DNA of 64,000 nucleotides from Streptomyces sp. NBC_01296 (GCF_035984415.1 NZ_CP130720.1:2790001-2854000), one strand, 5' to 3'; positions 32,927 to 42,264 are shown, counted from the first letter of the stretch. Numbers and translations are program-made. The notes: generated by a model not told the origin, from the letters alone.

Positions 32927-33763
32927 TCACCGGCCGACATCCGCCAGCTTGGCCCGCAATTGGAGCACCGACTTGGTGTGGATCTGGCTGACCCGGCTCT
33001 CCGTGACGCCCAGTACGTTGCCGATCTCGGCCAGCGTGAGGCCCTCGTAGTAGTACAGCGTCACCACGGTCTTCTCCCGCTCCGGCAGGGTGTTGATGGC
33101 CCGGGCCAGGAGCCTGCGCAGCTCGCGGTCCTCGGCCACCTCGACCGGGTTGTCGGCGGCGGTGTCCTCCAGGGTGTCCATCAGCGAGAGGCGGTCGCCG
33201 CCCTCGCCGCCGACGTGCAGCAGCTCCTCCAGGGCGACCACGTTGGCGAGCGACAACTGGCTGAACACGGTGTGGAGTTCCTCGACGGCGATGCCCATCT
33301 CGCCGGCGACCTCGTGCTCGGTCGGGGTGCGGCGCAGCTGGGCCTCGAGCGTGGCGTAGGCCCGCTCCACGGCCCGCGCCTTCTGCCGGACCGAGCGCGG
33401 GATCCAGTCCAGCGCCCGCAGCTCGTCGATCATCGCGCCCCGGATCCGGGTGATCGCGTACGTCTCGAACTTGATGGACCGGTCGATGTCGAACTTCTCG
33501 ATGGCGTCGATCAGTCCGAAGACCCCGGAGGAGACGAAGTCGGCCTGTTCCACATTGGGCGGCAGGCCCACGCTGACGCGGCCGGCCACGTACTTCACCA
33601 GGGGCGAGTAGTGGAGGATCAGCTGCTCCCGCAGCCGCTCGTCACCGCTCTCCTTGTACGAGCGCCACAGCACCTCGAGGGAAGAGGGCGCGGTGGTCCG
33701 CACGCTGCCGCGGGCAGCGGGGGGCACCGCAGCGCGGTCAGACCCTGAGGTGTGCTGGGGCAT
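32927..33763 (-). CDS. whiG: RNA polymerase sigma factor WhiG
   Basis: This 278-residue group 3 sigma factor related to FliA/SigD starts sporulation in aerial hyphae. Region 2 is seen as [21 protein letters not shown] and [20 protein letters not shown], then [20 protein letters not shown] for region 2-3. Region 4 is [21 protein letters not shown] followed by [14 protein letters not shown]. The ATG at 33763 ([10 protein letters not shown]) is chosen over a 30-residue basic extension. In Streptomyces it is controlled by BldD and opposed by RsiG with c-di-GMP; I did not resolve a BldD box here. Confidence 0.95.
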   Translation of the reverse strand: MPQHTSGSDRAAVPPAARGSVRTTAPSSLEVLWRSYKESGDERLREQLILHYSPLVKYVAGRVSVGLPPNVEQADFVSSGVFGLIDAIEKFDIDRSIKFETYAITRIRGAMIDELRALDWIPRSVRQKARAVERAYATLEAQLRRTPTEHEVAGEMGIAVEELHTVFSQLSLANVVALEELLHVGGEGGDRLSLMDTLEDTAADNPVEVAEDRELRRLLARAINTLPEREKTVVTLYYYEGLTLAEIGNVLGVTESRVSQIHTKSVLQLRAKLADVGR

Positions 33764-33880
33764 GCTTCGCCTTTGCCGGAGCCGGATTCCTTGGGAGCGT
33801 AGCGTGACGGAAGTGTCGCGGTGCGCGAAGAGTACGGGATCGCGCAGGGGCACCGGGGCGTCGTGACTCGCGCGGGAGAC

Positions 33881-33910
33881 CCGGGACCGGCGCCTGGCGC
33901 TCGGTCCCGG
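33881..33910 (-). terminator. Terminator after dprA
   Basis: A perfect 9-bp stem, CCGGGACCG (33881-33889) with CGGTCCCGG (33902-33910), and a 12-nt loop lie 62 nt past the dprA stop on the minus strand, upstream of whiG. Confidence 0.65.
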
Positions 33911-33972
33911 CGGCTGCCACCGGGAAGACCGCGTCTCTCATCGGCTTCACTCTTTCACCGGAACACCCCAGG

Positions 33973-35232
33973 TCAACGACCGCCTCGCCGGGCGCCACCG
34001 GTTTGTGTGCCTCCTTCAGGTGATTGTGTGGTCAACTGCCAGCCCTCGCCCTGCCGTTCGACGAACCCCAGAGAGTGAAGTTCGTACAGTCTGCCGATGA
34101 CTTCATCGGTGCCGGTGCCCGCGGCGAGGGCCACTTCGCCGGCGTGCACGAGCCGCCCGGCCGGTAGTGCTTCGAGCACACGGGCGGTGTCCCGGTCCAG
34201 CAGGTCCCGGGCGAGCACCGGGCCGCGCCGCTCGGGAGCCAGTTCGCCCATGCCGCCGACCAGCTCGACGACTTCCGCGGCGTCGGTGACGAGCACGGCC
34301 TCGCCGCGCAGCAGTTCGTGCACTCCGCCCGAGAGCCCGCTGGTGGCCGGTCCGGGGATGCCCATGGTGAACCGCCCGAGCTGCTGGGCCCGCCGGGCCG
34401 TGACCAGGGAGCCGCTGCGGTGGGCCGCCTCGACCACGACGGTGCCCCGGGTGAGGGCGGCGACGACCCGGTTGCGCAGCACGAACCGGCTGGGGGTCGG
34501 ATGGCTGCCGGGCGGCAGCTCGCCCAGCACCAGCCCCTGGTCGGCGATCCGGCCGAGCAGCCCGGCATGGCCGCGGGGGTAGGCGATGTCCACCCCGCAG
34601 GCGAGCACCGCGGCCGTGGCGCCGCCCGAGGCGAGGGCCCCGCGGTGGGCGGCGGCGTCGACCCCGTACGCCGCCCCGGAGACCACCACCCAGCCCCGCT
34701 CGGCGAGCCCGGCGGCCAGGGTCTGGGCCATGTGCGCGCCGTACGGGGTGCAGGCCCGGGCCCCGACCACGGCGACGGAGCGCAGCGCCCAGGTCCGCAG
34801 ATCCGGTCGGCCCCGCAGCCAGAGCCCGACGGGCCGGGCGTCGCCGAGGTCGTCCAGCTGGGTCGGCCACTGCGCCGAGCCGGGGCAGATGAACCGGCCG
34901 CCGCTGCGGGCGGCGGTCGCCAGGTCCCGCCGCGGGTCGGCGAGCGCCGCCCGTCTGCGGTATCCGGCGAGCCGCTGCTCCCGCACCCCGGCCAGGGCCG
35001 CCGCCGCGGCGGCCGGGCCGGTCAGCAGCCGTATCAGCCCGACGGCGCCGTGTTCGCGCAGCCACCGCCCGCCGTGCTCGTCGCCGGGCTCCAGCACCCG
35101 CGTCAGCGCGGCCCGCGCCAACAGCTCCGGATCGGCCCCGTCGGCCGTCCCGGACCCGGCGGGTGATCCCAGCTCCGCGGCCGGCTCGGAATCGGCTGCG
35201 GCCGCCCCCTCGGGCCCGGCGGCGGGGCTCAT
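33973..35232 (-). CDS. dprA: DNA-processing protein DprA
   Basis: This 419-residue protein of the DprA/Smf family loads RecA on single-stranded DNA in transforming bacteria. The Rossmann core shows VAVVGARACTPYG, VVSGAAYGVDAAAHRGAL and RFVLRNRVVAALTRG, followed by a C-terminal winged helix. The N-terminal 45 residues are low-complexity. The ATG at 35232 overlaps the yifB stop (ATGA). Streptomyces are not known to be naturally competent, so the role is uncertain. It is the last gene of yraN-yifB-dprA. Confidence 0.92.
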   Translation of the reverse strand: MSPAAGPEGAAAADSEPAAELGSPAGSGTADGADPELLARAALTRVLEPGDEHGGRWLREHGAVGLIRLLTGPAAAAAALAGVREQRLAGYRRRAALADPRRDLATAARSGGRFICPGSAQWPTQLDDLGDARPVGLWLRGRPDLRTWALRSVAVVGARACTPYGAHMAQTLAAGLAERGWVVVSGAAYGVDAAAHRGALASGGATAAVLACGVDIAYPRGHAGLLGRIADQGLVLGELPPGSHPTPSRFVLRNRVVAALTRGTVVVEAAHRSGSLVTARRAQQLGRFTMGIPGPATSGLSGGVHELLRGEAVLVTDAAEVVELVGGMGELAPERRGPVLARDLLDRDTARVLEALPAGRLVHAGEVALAAGTGTDEVIGRLYELHSLGFVERQGEGWQLTTQSPEGGTQTGGARRGGR

Positions 35233-36863
35233 GATCCGGCTCCCATGGCCAGGGCTGCGCCGCGGGCGATGCCGGTCCGCAGTTCCAGGGCGACGGCCAC
35301 GTCCGGCGCCTCCGGGCGGTCCCTGCCCCGCAGGTCGGCCACGGTCCAGGCGACCCGGAGCACCCGGTCCAGCCCGCGGGCGGTGAGCAACCCGCGCTCC
35401 AGATCCCGCTCGGCCTGTGCCAGCGCCCCGGAGGCCGGCTGCCATCGCGTGCGCAGCTCGTGCCCCGGCACCTCGGCGTTGAGCCGCCACGGCGTGTCGG
35501 CGAGCCGGGCCGCGGCGCGGTCCCTGGCCTCGCGCACCCGGTCGGCGACGGCCGCCGTGGCCTCCCCGCGGCCGCCGCGCCCCAGCAGGTCGGAGCGGGT
35601 TACCGGCTCGACCTCCACCCGCAGGTCCACCCGGTCCAGCAGGGGCCCGGACAGCCGCGCCTGGTAGCGCCGGATCACGGATGCCGGGCATTCGCAGCCG
35701 GCGCCGTGCAGGGTGTGCCGCCCGCACGGGCAGGGGTTCGCCGCGAGCACCATCAGGAATCCGGCCGGGAGCCGCACCACCCCGGCGGCCCGGGCGATGA
35801 CCACGTGCCCCGATTCGAGGGGCTGGCGCAGTGCGTCCAACGCCTTGGTGCTGAACTCGGCGGCCTCGTCCAGGAAGAGCACGCCCCGGTGGGCCAGGGA
35901 GACGGCCCCCGGCCGGGGCACCCCCGCTCCACCGCCGACCAAGGACTGCATGGTCGCCGAATGGTGGGGCGCGCAGTACGGGGGCCGGGCGACCAGCGGT
36001 TCGCCGGGCGGCAGGATCCCGGCGACCGAGTGGACGGCCGTGACCTCCAGAGAGTCCTGCCGGGAGAGCGGAGGCAGGATCCAGGGGATCCGCTCGGCCA
36101 GCATCGTCTTGCCGGCTCCCGGGGGCCCGCTGAGGAAGAGGTGGTGGCCCCCGGAGGCCGCCACTTCCAGGGCCCGGCGGGCGCCGTGCTGCCCGGCGAC
36201 GTCGGAGAGGTCAGGGAAGTCCGGGACCTCGCCCTCCCCGGGCCGGCGCCGGGAGATCCCGGTGCCGAGCCCGGCGCCGGGGACCACCAGTCCGGCCAGC
36301 ATCGGATCCGGACGGCCCTGTGGACCCGGCGCCTCCTCCTCGGGGACCTCCCCGTCGGTGAGGACGGCGATCAGCTGGCGCAGGCTGCGGACACCGAGCA
36401 CGCAGACGTCGGGGACGAGCATGGCCTCGGCGGCGCACTGCTGCGGAACCACCACGTTGCGGTACCCGGCATCCGCCGCGGCGAGGACCGCCGGCAGGAT
36501 GCCCCGCACCGGCCGTACCCGGCCGTCCAGCCCCAGTTCCCCGATGAGCACCAGGTCGGCGATCACAGCGGGGTCGACCACCTCGGCGGCGCCCAGCACC
36601 GCGGCCGCGACAGCCAGGTCGAAGCCGGCGCCGGATTTCGGTACGGAGGCCGGGCTGAGCCCGACGGTGAGCTTCTTCTGCGGCCATGCGGCCCCCGAGT
36701 TCACGACGGCGGCCCGCACCCGGTCCCGGCTCTCCACCAGGGTCTTGTCGGGCAGCCCCACCAGGGTGAAGGCGGCGAGCCCGGGCTCCAGGTCGGCCTG
36801 GACCTCCACCACCACGCCGTCGACGCCCACCAGGGCGACCGAACAGGCTCGTGCGAACCCCAT
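35229..36863 (-). CDS. YifB/ComM family Mg-chelatase-like ATPase
   Basis: This 544-residue AAA+ protein of the YifB/ComM type includes ComM, a helicase that aids branch migration in transformation. An N-terminal Lon-like domain (ACSVALVGVDGVVVEVQADL, LSPASVPKSGAGFDLAVA) is followed by Walker A (LSGPPGAGKTMLAERIP), Walker B (GVLFLDEAAEF) and a zinc-binding CPCG-H-C-C element. The ATG at 36863 overlaps the yraN stop by one base (TGATG) and the 3' end overlaps dprA by 4 nt, indicating tight coupling. Confidence 0.93.
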   Translation of the reverse strand: MGFARACSVALVGVDGVVVEVQADLEPGLAAFTLVGLPDKTLVESRDRVRAAVVNSGAAWPQKKLTVGLSPASVPKSGAGFDLAVAAAVLGAAEVVDPAVIADLVLIGELGLDGRVRPVRGILPAVLAAADAGYRNVVVPQQCAAEAMLVPDVCVLGVRSLRQLIAVLTDGEVPEEEAPGPQGRPDPMLAGLVVPGAGLGTGISRRRPGEGEVPDFPDLSDVAGQHGARRALEVAASGGHHLFLSGPPGAGKTMLAERIPWILPPLSRQDSLEVTAVHSVAGILPPGEPLVARPPYCAPHHSATMQSLVGGGAGVPRPGAVSLAHRGVLFLDEAAEFSTKALDALRQPLESGHVVIARAAGVVRLPAGFLMVLAANPCPCGRHTLHGAGCECPASVIRRYQARLSGPLLDRVDLRVEVEPVTRSDLLGRGGRGEATAAVADRVREARDRAAARLADTPWRLNAEVPGHELRTRWQPASGALAQAERDLERGLLTARGLDRVLRVAWTVADLRGRDRPEAPDVAVALELRTGIARGAALAMGAGS

Positions 36864-37234
36864 CACGCCACCCCCCGGACGTGCTCCACCACGGGCGCAC
36901 CGCGCCGCGGCAGCAGGACTCCCACGAGGTCGATGCGCACCCCGCCCGGGGGTGGTCCGCCGTGGTCGGCGAGCCATCGGCCGGCGAGCCGGCGCAATCG
37001 CTCGGCCTTGCCGGGGCGGACGGCGGCCATGGGATGTTCGAACTCACCCGCCCGGCGGGTCTTGACCTCGCACACGACAAGGGCGTCCCCGTCCCGCGCG
37101 ACGATGTCGATCTCCCCGCTGCGGCACCGCCAGTTCCGCGCGATCACGGTCATCCCGGCCTCTGCCAGCCGCCGCGCCGCGAGCTCCTCGCCGTACCGCC
37201 CCAATGCCTGCTGTGCCACGCCCTTCGCGTTCAT
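36863..37234 (-). CDS. YraN family (UPF0102) nuclease-like protein
   Basis: This 123-residue restriction-endonuclease-fold protein has [34 protein letters not shown] and VVCEVKTRR, giving the GE...D...ExK catalytic set. Function is not established; fusion and neighbourhood suggest DNA processing with DprA and YifB. ATG at 37234 is the start. It is first of a three-gene coupled operon. Confidence 0.9.
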   Translation of the reverse strand: MNAKGVAQQALGRYGEELAARRLAEAGMTVIARNWRCRSGEIDIVARDGDALVVCEVKTRRAGEFEHPMAAVRPGKAERLRRLAGRWLADHGGPPPGGVRIDLVGVLLPRRGAPVVEHVRGVA

Positions 37235-37321
37235 CGGGCACCACCTCCGGCACCGACGATCCCGCGCCCCCGCCCACCTTGTGGATCTTGGTGGACAACC
37301 CGGCCGTTGTGGACGGCCCCG

Positions 37322-37337
37322 TCACCCTCCCGGGTGA
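37322..37337 (-). terminator. Small hairpin after DUF2469 gene
   Basis: TCACCC (37322-37327) pairs with GGGTGA (37332-37337) with a 4-nt loop, seven bases past the DUF2469 stop on the minus strand. Confidence 0.4.
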
Positions 37338-37343
37338 GGGGAA

Positions 37344-37652
37344 TCAGCTGCCGGGCAGTTCGAGGTCGCTCTTGTTGAGCTCCTCGATGTTCACGTCCTT
37401 GAAGGTCAGCACCCGGACCTGCTTGACGAAACGCGCAGGCCGGTACATGTCCCACACCCAGGCGTCGGCCATCGTGACCTCGAAGAACACCTCCCCCTGG
37501 ACCGAGTGCACCTGCATCTCGTAGTCGTTCGTGAGGTAGAACCGACGTTCCGTCTCGATCACGTACTTGAACAGCCCGACGACGTCGCGGTACTCGCGAT
37601 AGAGCTTCAGCTCCATCTCGGTCTCGTACTTCTCGAGGTCCTCGGCGCTCAT
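37344..37652 (-). CDS. DUF2469 protein
   Basis: This 102-residue actinobacteria-specific protein is of unknown function. The sequence SAEDLEKYETEMELKLYREY leads a compact, charged, mostly helical and strand-rich domain with no catalytic motif. ATG at 37652 is clear; the longer frame upstream is not protein-like. It lies between the Nudix gene and yraN on the same strand. Highly conserved across actinobacteria in this neighbourhood. Confidence 0.88.
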   Translation of the reverse strand: MSAEDLEKYETEMELKLYREYRDVVGLFKYVIETERRFYLTNDYEMQVHSVQGEVFFEVTMADAWVWDMYRPARFVKQVRVLTFKDVNIEELNKSDLELPGS

Positions 37653-37707
37653 GGCATGTTCCCCTTCAGCCGTGCGTCCCCCTATTGTGCGCCAGGCCCC
37701 TGCGCCC

Positions 37708-38214
37708 CTAAACGATTTCCGGGGGCAGGACCACCGGCGCACCCGGAGGACCGTCGTCGAGCAGCGTACGGAGCAGCTCGGCGAGTCTGGTCGGGTACAC
37801 CGTCTCATGGGCCGCGAGAAGTTCCTCGGAGGTCCACCACCTGGCACCGGTGACGCTGCGCCGCTCCAGCTCGGTGAGCCCGCCCATCTCGGTCCGCGTC
37901 TGGGCGGTCCGGGCCAGGTAGTACCACTCGTCCTGCTCCCAGCGCCGCCCGTCGAACGGGAAGGAGCAGTACCGGTGCCACAGCACCGGACCCAGTTCCA
38001 CCTCGCTGATCCCGGTCTCCTCGGCGAGCTCCCGCAGCGCGGCCTGCTCCCGGCTCTCGTCGCCCTCGAGCCCGCCGCCCGGGGTGAACCACCAGTGGTC
38101 GGCCGGGTCGTCCGGCTCGAAGCCGTGCAGCAGCAGGATCCGGTCCGCGGGGTCCAGCAGGATCACCCGGGACACCTTGCGCGGGCCGTGCCCGGCGGCC
38201 GCGTCAGCGGGCAC
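37708..38214 (-). CDS. Nudix hydrolase
   Basis: This 168-residue pyrophosphohydrolase of the Nudix family has the box GGGLEGDESREQAALRELAEETGI at residues about 46-69, split here as GGGLEGDESR, REL and EETGI. Aromatic residues (HWWFTP, RWEQDEWYYLA) flank it. Substrate is unknown; nucleotide sanitation is possible. Its ATG at 38214 overlaps the sipZ 3' end by 11 nt, so it is the last gene of the signal peptidase operon. Confidence 0.92.
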   Translation of the reverse strand: MPADAAAGHGPRKVSRVILLDPADRILLLHGFEPDDPADHWWFTPGGGLEGDESREQAALRELAEETGISEVELGPVLWHRYCSFPFDGRRWEQDEWYYLARTAQTRTEMGGLTELERRSVTGARWWTSEELLAAHETVYPTRLAELLRTLLDDGPPGAPVVLPPEIV

Positions 38215-39034
38215 CGGCCGCCTCCCGCCGCCGCCCGCGCCCCAGGACCCGTACGACGGGCCCGTACGCGGCTCCCAGCACCACCAGGGCGGCTCCGGCC
38301 AGCACCGCGGCCAACTGGAGGCGCAGCGGCCCCGGCTGCGAGGTCCCGCCGGGCAGGGAGGCGTACGTGCCGGGCCGCTCGAGCATCGCCATCGAGGGCC
38401 AGGCGAGGGCGTCGACCCGGGCGTGGACCGCCGAGCGGGCCACGGTGCCCTGGCCGGCCTCCTGGAGGTGGGCGCGGGAGTCGAGCGAGGCGGACCGCCG
38501 GTCGCCCAGCAGGAAGAGGTTGCCCTCGGGCACCGTCACCTCGAACGGCGTGTCGGAGGCCACGCCCAAGCCGGTGCCCGTGCCGGTGCTCGCGCCCGTG
38601 CCCGTGCCCGTCCCCGCGTCTGCCGCCTCGGGCTTGGGGTGCTCGATGTAGGGCTCGTCGAGTTCCTTGCCGTTCACGGTGAGCCGGCCGCCTGCACCGC
38701 AGCACTTCACGGTGTCGCCGCCGATGCCGACGACCCGCTTGACCATGGGCGAGTCGCTCCACGTGGAATCGGTGAACACGACCACGTCGCCGCGCCGCAC
38801 CTCGCCGCCGTCGATCCGCTGCGCGAGCACCCGGTCGCCGGGATTCACCGTCGGCATCATCGAGTCGGTCGGCACCGTGTACGGCTGGTAGACGAGCGCC
38901 CCCCATGCGAAGGCGCCCAGGAAGAGCACAAAGCCGACGGCCACGGCGACTCCCGACAGCACATTGCCGAGACCGCCGCGGCCGTCCTTGCCACCACGTA
39001 TTCCTTCGGTACCGCTTTCCTGCGTTCCGCCCAT
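38204..39034 (-). CDS. sipZ: Type I signal peptidase (fourth of cluster, SipZ-like)
   Basis: This 276-residue membrane-bound serine protease removes signal peptides from secreted proteins. An N-terminal anchor is at about residues 25-48. The catalytic serine is in VPTDSMMPTV and the lysine in MVKRVVGIGGD. A second membrane segment lies at the C-terminus (LAAVLAGAALVVLGAAYG). A Gly/Thr low-complexity insert (GTGTGTGASTGTGTG) near residue 142 is unusual for the family. ATG at 39034 has GGGGG upstream; a GTG five codons earlier is possible. Names follow the S. lividans order by position. Confidence 0.85.
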   Translation of the reverse strand: MGGTQESGTEGIRGGKDGRGGLGNVLSGVAVAVGFVLFLGAFAWGALVYQPYTVPTDSMMPTVNPGDRVLAQRIDGGEVRRGDVVVFTDSTWSDSPMVKRVVGIGGDTVKCCGAGGRLTVNGKELDEPYIEHPKPEAADAGTGTGTGASTGTGTGLGVASDTPFEVTVPEGNLFLLGDRRSASLDSRAHLQEAGQGTVARSAVHARVDALAWPSMAMLERPGTYASLPGGTSQPGPLRLQLAAVLAGAALVVLGAAYGPVVRVLGRGRRREAAGAR

Positions 39035-39079
39035 TTGCAGCGCCCCCACACTTCCGGGATCGACGACCTGGGCGGCACC

Positions 39080-39988
39080 CTACCTGCCGGTAGTCCCGCT
39101 GGTCAGCCTCCGCCTGCGCCACATCAAAACCGGAACCGCGCCGACGAGGCCCAGCGCGGCCGGACCGAGCCCGACCGGCGCCAGTCCGGCGGCCCCCAGA
39201 CCCATCGCGGTCGCCTTGGCCTGGTTCCCGATGCCCGGCTGGTCGAACGTGTCCGGGATGGGCAGCGTCGACCAGCGGGTGATCGGCCACGCCACCACCA
39301 CGGCCCGCCCGACGACCTTGCTCACCGGCACGAAGCCCTGGGTGGAGTCCTGCATGTGGTAGCGGGAGTCCTGCGAGTTCTGCCGGTGGTCGCCCATCAC
39401 CCAGATCTTGCCCTTGGGCACGGTGAGCGGGCCGAACGGAGCGTCGTCGCACGGGGTGTTGCCGGGGTAGATGTACGGCTCGTCCAGCGCCTTGCCGTTG
39501 ACGACGACCGGTCCCCCCTTCTTGCACTCGACCGTGTCACCGCCGATGGCGATGGTCCGCTTGATCAGGTCCTTCTCGGCCGCGTCCGGCATCAGACCGA
39601 TCTTGCTGAGGATCGTCTGCATGAAGTTGGGCTCCGGGGTGGGCTCCCCGGCCAGCCAGCTCGCGGGGTCGTGGAAGACCACGACCTCGCCGCGCTCGGG
39701 CTCGGAGCCGAACCACGGGGTCAGCTTGTCCACGAGCACCCGGTCGCCGCGCTGCAGCGTGTTCTGCATCGAGTCGGACGGGATCGAGAACGCCTGCACC
39801 AGGAAGGTCTTGATCAGCAGGGCCAGCAGCAGGGCGATGCCGATGAGGAGCGGAAGCTCCTTCCAGAACGAACGGTGCGGGCGCGCCTCGGCACCACCGT
39901 CCTCGGCCTCGCGCTCGGCTTCGTCCGGCCGCTCCTCGCCTTCGTCGCGTCCGGATCGCGCGCCTACTGCCACATCCCCCACATCCAC
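39080..39988 (-). CDS. sipY: Type I signal peptidase (third of cluster, SipY-like)
   Basis: This signal peptidase of about 302 residues has a 40-residue acidic cytoplasmic N-terminus, an anchor helix (LLIGIALLLALLIKTFLVQA), the catalytic serine in IPSDSMQNTL and the lysine in LIKRTIAIGGD. WVMGDHRQNSQDSR is the conserved box E. The C-terminal helix (GPAALGLVGAVPVLMWRRRR) suggests a second anchor. The start is one of three GTG codons within 15 nt; I report the longest (39988). In S. lividans the equivalent enzyme is the major signal peptidase. Confidence 0.86.
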   Translation of the reverse strand: MDVGDVAVGARSGRDEGEERPDEAEREAEDGGAEARPHRSFWKELPLLIGIALLLALLIKTFLVQAFSIPSDSMQNTLQRGDRVLVDKLTPWFGSEPERGEVVVFHDPASWLAGEPTPEPNFMQTILSKIGLMPDAAEKDLIKRTIAIGGDTVECKKGGPVVVNGKALDEPYIYPGNTPCDDAPFGPLTVPKGKIWVMGDHRQNSQDSRYHMQDSTQGFVPVSKVVGRAVVVAWPITRWSTLPIPDTFDQPGIGNQAKATAMGLGAAGLAPVGLGPAALGLVGAVPVLMWRRRRLTSGTTGR

Positions 39989-40086
39989 TCCTCACTCGCA
40001 AGTCGCCGCCCGCGCCGAATCGGGCACGGGCCCTCCCCTCCCTTAACGAGCGGGAGTTCCCTAAGGCGCGGGAGACCGAGGACACA

Positions 40087-41115
40087 CTATGCGAACGGCG
40101 GCCGACGACGGCGCCCGCGGCGGCCGCGTCGCCCGCTCGGTGCCGGATCGGGCACCGAGCGGAAGGTCGCGGGCTGTTCGAGCTTGCGCCAGTGATCGAA
40201 CGGCCAGGCGATGACGACGGCCTGCCCCACGACGCCCTCCTCGTCGATGGTGCCGTCGAAGGCCTCGTCGAGGTGGAAGCGGGAGTCGGCCGAGTTCGCC
40301 CGGTGGTCGCCCATGACGAAGAGCCGCCCCGGGGGCACCTGCACCTCGAACCTGATTTCGGACGGGGCGTTGCCGGGGCTCACGTACGGCTCGTCGAGCG
40401 GCGCGCCGTTGACGGTGACGCGGCCCTTGGCGTCGCAGCACATGACGGTGTCCCCGCCGACGGCGATGACCCGCTTGATCAGGTCCTGTTCGTCGGCGGA
40501 GGGCAGCAGGCCGATGAAGGTCAGCGTCTCCTTGATCTGTTTGACGCCGACCGGGTCGGGGGCCGGGCGCGCGGCCTCGCCCTTGAGCCAGCCTCCGGGA
40601 TCTTTGAACACGACGACGTCGCCGCGCTCGATCTTGGAGCCGAACCACGGGGTCAGCTTGTCGACCAGCACCCGGTCGCCGATCCGGATCGTCTGCTCCA
40701 TGGACCCCGACGGGATGAAGAAGGCCTGCACGAGGAAGGTCTTGAGGACGAGCGCTATGCACAGCGCCACGATGATCAGCAGCGGCACCTCGCCCACCCG
40801 GCGGGTACGCCTGCGCCGCCGGACCCGGCGGGCCAGCCGGCGCCGCTCGGCCCGGCTGCCGCCTCCGGCCGCCGCGACGGGTTGCGACGTGCCCCCTCGC
40901 CGGGACCCGGGTTCCCGCGCCGGCCCGGGCTCAGGCTCGGGCTCGGGGACCGCAGCGGGCCGGGAGTCCCGCCGCGGCACAGGGCCGCCCGGGGTCTCGG
41001 GCGCACGCCAGAATTCGGGCGCGCGCGGGGGCTGGGGTGCGCGCCTCGGCTCCGGCTCCGGATCCGGCTCCGGCTCCGGGGCCCGGCCGCCTCTGGGGCG
41101 CCCCCGGCTACCCAT
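40087..41115 (-). CDS. sipX: Type I signal peptidase (second of cluster, SipX-like)
   Basis: This 342-residue signal peptidase has an unusually long cytoplasmic N-terminus of about 110 residues made of Pro/Glu/Arg-rich repeats (EPEPDPEPEP, EPEPEPGP), then an Arg cluster before the anchor helix (LLIIVALCIALVLKTFLVQ). Catalytic serine is in IPSGSMEQTI and lysine in LIKRVIAVGGD; VMGDHRANSADSR is present. I see no C-terminal membrane helix; the end is basic (GRRGRRGRRRR). The ATG at 41115 overlaps the sipW 3' end by 8 nt. Confidence 0.86.
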   Translation of the reverse strand: MGSRGRPRGGRAPEPEPDPEPEPRRAPQPPRAPEFWRAPETPGGPVPRRDSRPAAVPEPEPEPGPAREPGSRRGGTSQPVAAAGGGSRAERRRLARRVRRRRRTRRVGEVPLLIIVALCIALVLKTFLVQAFFIPSGSMEQTIRIGDRVLVDKLTPWFGSKIERGDVVVFKDPGGWLKGEAARPAPDPVGVKQIKETLTFIGLLPSADEQDLIKRVIAVGGDTVMCCDAKGRVTVNGAPLDEPYVSPGNAPSEIRFEVQVPPGRLFVMGDHRANSADSRFHLDEAFDGTIDEEGVVGQAVVIAWPFDHWRKLEQPATFRSVPDPAPSGRRGRRGRRRRPPFA

Positions 41116-41869
41116 GACCGCCGCCGGAGGACGGTGTCGCCGCAGGTGTCGATCCCCAGCGCGAGACCGGCCAGCCGATCCAGTCGGCCCGTCCGATCAC
41201 CTTCTCCACCGGCACCATCCCCCCGCCCGGTTCCCCCAGGTGGTCCCGGGAGTCCCGGGACTGGGAACGATGATCACCCATGACCCATAGGGTCCCAAGG
41301 GGTACGGCGATCCGGAAGGGCACCCTCGAGGGCGTGTCGCCGGGATACAGGTAGGGCTCCTGCAGCGGGACGCCGTTCACTTTGATCCGCCCGCCGGCGT
41401 CACAGCACACCACGTCGTCCCCGCCGATGCCCACCACCCGCTTCACGAAGTCGGTGTCGGACGGCTCGCCGATCCCGAGCGCGGAGGCCGCTCCGTGCAG
41501 GGCCTCGCCGATCGGGTTGCCCTCGGCGCGCTCCGGTACGAAGGATCCCGTGCCGTCGAAGACCACCACGTCCCCGCGCTCCGGCTGGTTGCCGAATCGG
41601 TACGCCAGCTTGTTCACCAGCACCCGGTCCCCGACCTGGAGCGTCGGCTCCATCGACCGGCTCGGGATCAAGAACGGCTGTACGACGAAATTGCTGATCA
41701 GCAGCAGGAAGGTCGTACAGAGCACGCCGAGCACCCCGGCCCGCCGCCAGGTCAGCAACGCGCGCCACCCGGGACGCGCACGGCGCCCCCACAACGCAAA
41801 ACGCGGCCGCCCCTCCCCCGTTTCGGGGGAGGAGTGGCCGCGCTGTGTGAGCTCTGCTTCGGTGTCCAT
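41108..41869 (-). CDS. sipW: Type I signal peptidase (first of cluster, SipW-like)
   Basis: This 253-residue signal peptidase has one N-terminal anchor (GVLGVLCTTFLLLISNFVVQ), the catalytic serine in IPSRSMEPTL, the lysine in FVKRVVGIGGD and the box VMGDHRSQSRDSRDH. The C-terminus is hydrophilic, without a second helix. ATG at 41869 is used. It is the first of four tandem paralogues downstream of rplS, 44 nt after that gene's stop, and may be transcribed from the ribosomal operon. Confidence 0.87.
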   Translation of the reverse strand: MDTEAELTQRGHSSPETGEGRPRFALWGRRARPGWRALLTWRRAGVLGVLCTTFLLLISNFVVQPFLIPSRSMEPTLQVGDRVLVNKLAYRFGNQPERGDVVVFDGTGSFVPERAEGNPIGEALHGAASALGIGEPSDTDFVKRVVGIGGDDVVCCDAGGRIKVNGVPLQEPYLYPGDTPSRVPFRIAVPLGTLWVMGDHRSQSRDSRDHLGEPGGGMVPVEKVIGRADWIGWPVSRWGSTPAATPSSGGGHG

Positions 41870-41913
41870 CGGTGGCGAGCCTATCCGGCCGCCCCGGGGA
41901 CCCGGAGAGGAGA

Positions 41914-42264
41914 TCAGCGGTCGCGCTTCTCCTTGATCTTCGCGGCCTTGCCGCGGAGCTCACGGAGGAAGTACAGCTTGGCGCGACGCACGTCACCGCG
42001 GGTGACGAGCTCGATCTTCTCGAAGATCGGGGAGTTCACCGGGAAGGTGCGCTCCACGCCGACGCTGAAGGAGACCTTGCGAACGGTGAAGGTCTCGGAG
42101 ACGCCAGAGCCCTGGCGACGGATGACAACACCCTTGAACTGCTGGATACGGGAGCGGCTGCCCTCGATGACGCGGACGTGCACGTTGATCGTGTCACCCG
42201 GGCGGAAGGCCGGGACGTCGGAGCGGATCGAGGCGGCGTTGACGCCATCGAGCAGGTGAGACAT
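41914..42264 (-). CDS. rplS: 50S ribosomal protein L19
   Basis: This 116-residue ribosomal protein at the subunit interface has [35 protein letters not shown] and [20 protein letters not shown], all diagnostic. The ATG at 42264 (MSHLLDGVN) is standard for actinobacteria. It lies downstream of trmD, in the conserved rpsP-khpA-rimM-trmD-rplS order. Confidence 0.97.
   Translation of the reverse strand: MSHLLDGVNAASIRSDVPAFRPGDTINVHVRVIEGSRSRIQQFKGVVIRRQGSGVSETFTVRKVSFSVGVERTFPVNSPIFEKIELVTRGDVRRAKLYFLRELRGKAAKIKEKRDR

Noticed and set aside
38084..40195. 703-residue open frame on the plus strand opposite sipZ and sipY
   Set aside because: It is the reverse shadow of two signal peptidase genes with intact catalytic motifs.
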